Shown here: positions 5,845 to 9,280 of the stretch, piece by piece
Position numbering within the stretch: position 1 is the first letter of the stretch
Layout of the letters: each line of letters begins with the position of its first letter
Source: RGIG9079 sp964567845
GTDB taxonomy: Bacteria; Bacteroidota; Bacteroidia; Bacteroidales; Marinifilaceae
Length of the DNA: 9,280 nucleotides
NCBI GenBank assembly: GCA_964567845.1
Contig: CAZMOG010000076.1
Span: 1-9,280, forward strand
Reading direction: 5' to 3'
Program-made: the position numbers and the translations under genes
The notes under the pieces: model-generated
Databases searched by the model: none
What the model saw: the letters and a program-made list of their open reading frames with translations, nothing else
Told to the model about the DNA's origin: nothing

Positions 5845-7291
5845 CCTTAGTATCTTTCAACAAAATACCGGCAGCCTTCAACTCATCGCGAATCTTATCG
5901 GCAGTTGCCCAATCCTTATTTTGCTTTGCTGTTGCTCTAATATCGGCAACCATACCGATAACCTTGTCCAAAGCCTCGCGCTCTGAGCCTCCACTCTGCG
6001 CCAACGGCAACAATCCCAACACTTGAAACACCAAGTCGTTGTATAGCTTTGTTAATGCCTCAAGATTTACAGCATCGATCTTCTCGGTTCCTGCAACAAT
6101 CGAGTTAATCATTCTAACTCCGTCGAACAGATGTGAAATAAGTATTGGGGTATTTAAATCATCGTTCAAAGCCTCGAAACACTTATCACACAACTCTTGA
6201 ACATTAACTGTATTTGTTGAACTTACCTTTATCTTCTTCAAGGCCTCTACTGCCGCCATAAGACGCTCATACCCCTTCTCCGATGCCTTTAAGGCCTCGT
6301 TCGAAAAATCAAGAGGACTGCGATAGTGAGCCTGAAGAATAAAGAAACGAACTGTCATGGGTGAGTATGGCTGCTCCAAAATCTCTGCTCCTCCATTAAA
6401 GAGCTGGTCAAGAGTGATGAAGTTTCCAAGTGATTTTCCCATTTTCTGCCCATTCACTGTAACCATGTTGTTGTGCATCCAATACTTAACAGCCTCGTGT
6501 CCGTATGCTGCAGTACTCTGGGCAATTTCACACTCATGGTGAGGGAACTGCAAATCCAAACCACCTCCGTGAATATCAAACATATCGCCCAAATACTTCT
6601 GGCTCATACAGCTACACTCCAAGTGCCAACCCGGGAATCCTTCGCTCCATGGCGACGGCCAGTGCATAATATGTTCGGGAGCCGCCTTTTTCCACAAAGC
6701 AAAATCGGCAGGATTACGCTTTTCACTCTGTCCATCCAACTGACGAGTATTCGCGAAAAGCTCCTCGACCTTTCTGCCCGACAACTTTCCGTATGAATAC
6801 TTCTTATTGTATGCGTTTACATCAAAGTAAATACTTCCATCGCTCTCGTATGCAAAGCCGTTATCCAATATTTTCTGTACCAATGCCTGCTGCTCGATAA
6901 TATGTCCGGAAGCGTGTGGCTCGATACTTGGCGCAAGAGTGTTCAACTGCTCCATGTTTTTATGGAAACGGTTGGTATAGAACTGCACCACCTCCATTGG
7001 CTCCAACTGATCCAAACGAGCCTTCTTCTGGATTTTATCCTCGCCCTCGTCGGCATCGTTAACCAGGTGTCCAACATCGGTAATATTTCTTACATAACGA
7101 ACCTTATACCCAAGATAGGTCAAATAACGAAACACCAAATCAAAAGTGATTGCAGGACGTGCATGTCCAAGATGGGCATCGCCATAAACGGTAGGTCCGC
7201 ACACATACATCCCCACAAACGGAGCATTCAAAGGCTCAAATGTCTCCTTCTTTCGAGACATTGTATTGTAAATAACCAAATTACTCTTCAT
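5816..7291 (-). CDS. cysS: Cysteinyl-tRNA synthetase
   Basis: CysS is a cytoplasmic class I aminoacyl-tRNA synthetase that charges tRNA-Cys with cysteine. The 491-residue length is slightly above the E. coli enzyme. The class I signatures are present: HLGH (the HIGH motif) at 40-43 and KMGKS (the KMSKS motif) at 283-287. The zinc that selects cysteine should be held by Cys31 in CGPTVYGD, Cys226 in GWHLECS, His251 and Glu255 in the FPHHECEIAQS segment. FDIHGGGLDL at 238-247 is also typical. The C-terminal DALR-like helical region runs from about 365 and ends with WATADKIRDELKAAGI, the usual tRNA-binding tail. The ATG at 7289-7291 is the first gene of the operon with the cyclotransferase and ung. 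Its last 29 bases overlap the cyclotransferase start, so translation of the two is probably linked. Confidence 0.97.
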   Translation of the reverse strand: MKSNLVIYNTMSRKKETFEPLNAPFVGMYVCGPTVYGDAHLGHARPAITFDLVFRYLTYLGYKVRYVRNITDVGHLVNDADEGEDKIQKKARLDQLEPMEVVQFYTNRFHKNMEQLNTLAPSIEPHASGHIIEQQALVQKILDNGFAYESDGSIYFDVNAYNKKYSYGKLSGRKVEELFANTRQLDGQSEKRNPADFALWKKAAPEHIMHWPSPWSEGFPGWHLECSCMSQKYLGDMFDIHGGGLDLQFPHHECEIAQSTAAYGHEAVKYWMHNNMVTVNGQKMGKSLGNFITLDQLFNGGAEILEQPYSPMTVRFFILQAHYRSPLDFSNEALKASEKGYERLMAAVEALKKIKVSSTNTVNVQELCDKCFEALNDDLNTPILISHLFDGVRMINSIVAGTEKIDAVNLEALTKLYNDLVFQVLGLLPLAQSGGSEREALDKVIGMVADIRATAKQNKDWATADKIRDELKAAGILLKDTKDGYEWTLES

Positions 7292-7332
7292 AGCTATGTT
7301 TTTATTAAAAAAACTCCTTCCATTTAACTTAG

Positions 7333-7340
7333 CAAAATTA
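7333..7340 (-). promoter_or_regulatory. Putative -7 box of the cysS operon
   Basis: Minus-strand TAATTTTG is an exact TAnnTTTG match about 42 bases upstream of the cysS ATG. No TTTG is seen at the right distance. The place for a -33 box (about 7360-7365) is taken by the -7 box of bipA. Confidence 0.5.
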
Positions 7341-7369
7341 GGGAAAATATTGAAATTGTAGTAATTTTG
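7338..7369 (+). promoter_or_regulatory. Putative promoter of bipA
   Basis: TAATTTTG at 7362-7369 matches the -7 consensus, and TTAG at 7338-7341, three of four bases of TTTG, lies 20 bases upstream. Transcription would begin near 7376, about 15 bases before the bipA ATG. The region overlaps the cysS promoter. Confidence 0.55.
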
Positions 7370-7391
7370 CGGACGATTATAGTGATTTTAT

Positions 7392-9227
7392 ATGCGTAAG
7401 TTAAGAAACATTGCAATTATTGCACACGTTGACCATGGAAAAACTACTTTGGTTGACAAAATGATTCTTCAGGGAAGAACCTATCGAGACAATGAAAAGC
7501 CTAACGGCGAGTTACTTCTTGACAACAATGATCAAGAGCGTGAGCGAGGAATTACCATAGTATCAAAGAACGTATCTGTTCGCTACAAGGATTATAAGAT
7601 CAACATTATTGATACTCCGGGTCACTCCGACTTTGGAGGTGAAGTTGAGCGTGTATTGAACATGTGCGATGGAGTACTTCTTTTAGTTGACGCATTCGAG
7701 GGAACCATGCCACAAACACGATTCGTACTTCAAAAGGCTCTGACTCTTGGAAAGAAGGCTGTTGTTGTAATAAACAAGATAGACAAACCCAACTGCCGCC
7801 CCGATTACGTTCAGGAACAGGTATTCGACTTGATGTTCAACCTTGGCGCAAGCGAGGAGCAATTGGATTTCAAGACAATATACGGAAGTGCTAAAAATGG
7901 TTGGATGTCTTTAGATTACACAAAACCTACCAACGATATTTCTGTATTGCTTGATACAATCATCGAAGATATTCCTGAACCCGAGACAGCCGAGGGAACA
8001 CCTCAAATGTTGGTAACTTCATTAGAGTACTCATCATTTGTAGGCCGTATTGCAATCGGTAAAATTACACGTGGCTCATTAAAGGCAGGACAAAATGTAA
8101 CCCTTTGCAAACGCGACGGTTCAATGATAAAGACCAAAATCAAAGACATTATGCTCTTCGAGGGCATGGGTAAAGAGAAGGTCGAGGAGGTTCACGCCGG
8201 CGAGATTTGCGCACTAATCGGAATCGAGGGCTTCGAGATTGGCGATACCATTGCCGACTACGACAACCCCGAGGCGTTGCCACCAATCAGCATTGACGAG
8301 CCAACAATGAGCATGTTGTTCACTATCAACAACTCACCCTTCTTTGGCCGCGACGGAAAATATGTAACATCGCGCCACATTAAAGACCGCTTGGAGCGTG
8401 AGCTTGAGAAAAACTTGGCACTACGTGTACAACCGGGCCTTACTGCCGACTCATTCATTGTGTACGGCCGCGGAGTATTGCATTTGAGTGTACTTATCGA
8501 GACTATGCGCCGCGAGGGATATGAGCTACAGGTTGGTCAGCCAAAGGTTATTATCAAAGAGATTAACGGTGAGCAGTGCGAGCCTATCGAGTTGTTGACT
8601 ATCGATGTTCCGGAAGAGTTCTCGGGCAAGGCCATCGAGATGGTAGCCAACCGCAAGGGTAACATGCTTAACATGGAAACTATAGGTGATCGCGTACATC
8701 TTGACTTCGAGATTCCATCACGAGGAATTATCGGATTGCGTTCAAATCTATTGACTGCTACTCAGGGCGAGGCCATAATGGCACACAACTTGAAAGATTT
8801 TGAGCCATATCGTGGCGAGATTACCATGCGTACCAATGGTTCACTTATTGCAATGGAGACCGGCGACACCTACGCTTACGCAATTAACAAACTTCAAGAT
8901 CGTGGTAAATTCTTTATCGATCCGGGCGAGGAGGTTTATGCCGGCCAGGTTATTGGCGAGAGCACCCGCTCCGAAGATATTGTAATCAACGTTGGTAAGT
9001 CAAAGAAGCTAACCAATATGCGTGCAAGCGGCTCTGACGAGAAGGTGAACATTGCACCTGCAAAACGTTTCAGCCTTGAGGAGGCATTGGAATATATCCA
9101 AGAGGACGAATATGTAGAGGTTACTCCGAAGTTTATGCGTCTTCGTAAAATTCTTCTTGACGAGACCGAGCGTAAACGTGCGCTTCGAGCTAAAGAGGCT
9201 GCCGATGCTGCTGCAGCTGAGAGATAA
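7392..9227 (+). CDS. bipA: Translational GTPase BipA/TypA
   Basis: BipA is an EF-G-like GTPase that binds the 70S ribosome, assists assembly of the 50S subunit and matters under stress such as cold. The 611-residue product is slightly longer than the E. coli protein. The GTPase motifs are complete: AHVDHGKT at 11-18 (G1), GITI at 53-56 (G2), DTPGH at 74-78 with catalytic His78 (G3), NKID at 128-131 (G4) and SAKNG at 166-170 (G5). Domain II follows from about 204, an EF-G-like domain III from about 303, domain V from about 395 (ELLTIDVPEEFSG), and then the BipA-specific C-terminal domain (from about 480), with PAKRFSLEEALEYI at 556-569. RGIIGLRSNLLTATQGE at 444-460 is also typical. The last 20 residues are charged and Ala-rich, a small tail. 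ATG at 7392 is the only good start; no Shine-Dalgarno sequence is seen. It is a single-gene unit, divergent from cysS and followed at once by a hairpin. Confidence 0.97.
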   Translation: MRKLRNIAIIAHVDHGKTTLVDKMILQGRTYRDNEKPNGELLLDNNDQERERGITIVSKNVSVRYKDYKINIIDTPGHSDFGGEVERVLNMCDGVLLLVDAFEGTMPQTRFVLQKALTLGKKAVVVINKIDKPNCRPDYVQEQVFDLMFNLGASEEQLDFKTIYGSAKNGWMSLDYTKPTNDISVLLDTIIEDIPEPETAEGTPQMLVTSLEYSSFVGRIAIGKITRGSLKAGQNVTLCKRDGSMIKTKIKDIMLFEGMGKEKVEEVHAGEICALIGIEGFEIGDTIADYDNPEALPPISIDEPTMSMLFTINNSPFFGRDGKYVTSRHIKDRLERELEKNLALRVQPGLTADSFIVYGRGVLHLSVLIETMRREGYELQVGQPKVIIKEINGEQCEPIELLTIDVPEEFSGKAIEMVANRKGNMLNMETIGDRVHLDFEIPSRGIIGLRSNLLTATQGEAIMAHNLKDFEPYRGEITMRTNGSLIAMETGDTYAYAINKLQDRGKFFIDPGEEVYAGQVIGESTRSEDIVINVGKSKKLTNMRASGSDEKVNIAPAKRFSLEEALEYIQEDEYVEVTPKFMRLRKILLDETERKRALRAKEAADAAAAER

Positions 9228-9270
9228 AGAGGGTGACTCAAAAGTCTTTTGACTGATGAGTCACCCTCTT
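9227..9270 (+). terminator. Hairpin terminator after bipA
   Basis: A perfect 14-bp stem (9227-9240 with 9257-9270) starts on the last base of the bipA stop codon. Its 16-base loop can fold a further 4-bp stem (AGTC 9243-9246 with GACT 9251-9254). The tail TCTTCTATATTT is only moderately T-rich, but the stem strength and position make termination likely. Confidence 0.75.
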
Positions 9271-9280
9271 CTATATTTGA

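Noticed and set aside
6902..7327. Plus-strand open frame of 141 codons across the start of cysS
   Set aside because: It is antisense to the HIGH-motif region of CysS and runs through its promoter; the translated product resembles no protein I know.
1..9280. A defence system, mobile element or biosynthetic cluster
   Set aside because: Every complete gene is a recognisable housekeeping enzyme, and there is no transposase, integrase, attachment-site-like repeat or base-composition break.

Overview
The window looks like chromosomal DNA of a member of the Bacteroidota, most likely Bacteroidales. The evidence is the near absence of Shine-Dalgarno sequences, TAnnTTTG-type -7 promoter elements in front of most transcription units, a lipoprotein with a Cys-Ser-Asp-Asp-Asp-Glu start followed by a BACON domain, and protein sequences of Bacteroides-like character. 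No mobile element, CRISPR array, tRNA, rRNA or phage gene is visible. Almost all the content is housekeeping.

Layout from left to right. (1) A surface-type lipoprotein gene on the minus strand is cut off by the left edge (1-641). It has a tandem 10-residue linker repeat and a BACON domain. (2) A 251-bp divergent intergenic region separates it from fba (893-1894, +), a class II fructose-bisphosphate aldolase. (3) A perfect 15-bp hairpin lies between fba and the convergent nadA (quinolinate synthase, minus strand) and probably serves both. (4) A short divergent promoter region leads to mnmA (2977-4071, +), the tRNA U34 thiolase. It is of the type with Cys-x-x-Cys at the tRNA-thiolation site. 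(5) The 3' end of mnmA overlaps by 14 bp, tail to tail, with ung (uracil-DNA glycosylase). ung is the last gene of a compact minus-strand operon that reads cysS, then a beta-propeller glutaminyl-peptide cyclotransferase lipoprotein, then ung, each gene overlapping the next. (6) A 100-bp region with two divergent promoters, whose -7 boxes form a perfect inverted repeat, separates cysS from bipA/typA (7392-9227, +). bipA is followed directly by a strong hairpin.

The genes serve central carbon metabolism (fba), NAD synthesis (nadA), translation and tRNA modification (cysS, mnmA, bipA), DNA repair (ung) and maturation of exported proteins (the cyclotransferase). Beyond the three-gene operon they do not form one pathway. 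I see no convincing new system. The points most worth a second look are the architecture of the overlapping genes, the mirror-image promoters, an unexplained inverted repeat upstream of the lipoprotein, and the truncated repeat-bearing lipoprotein.
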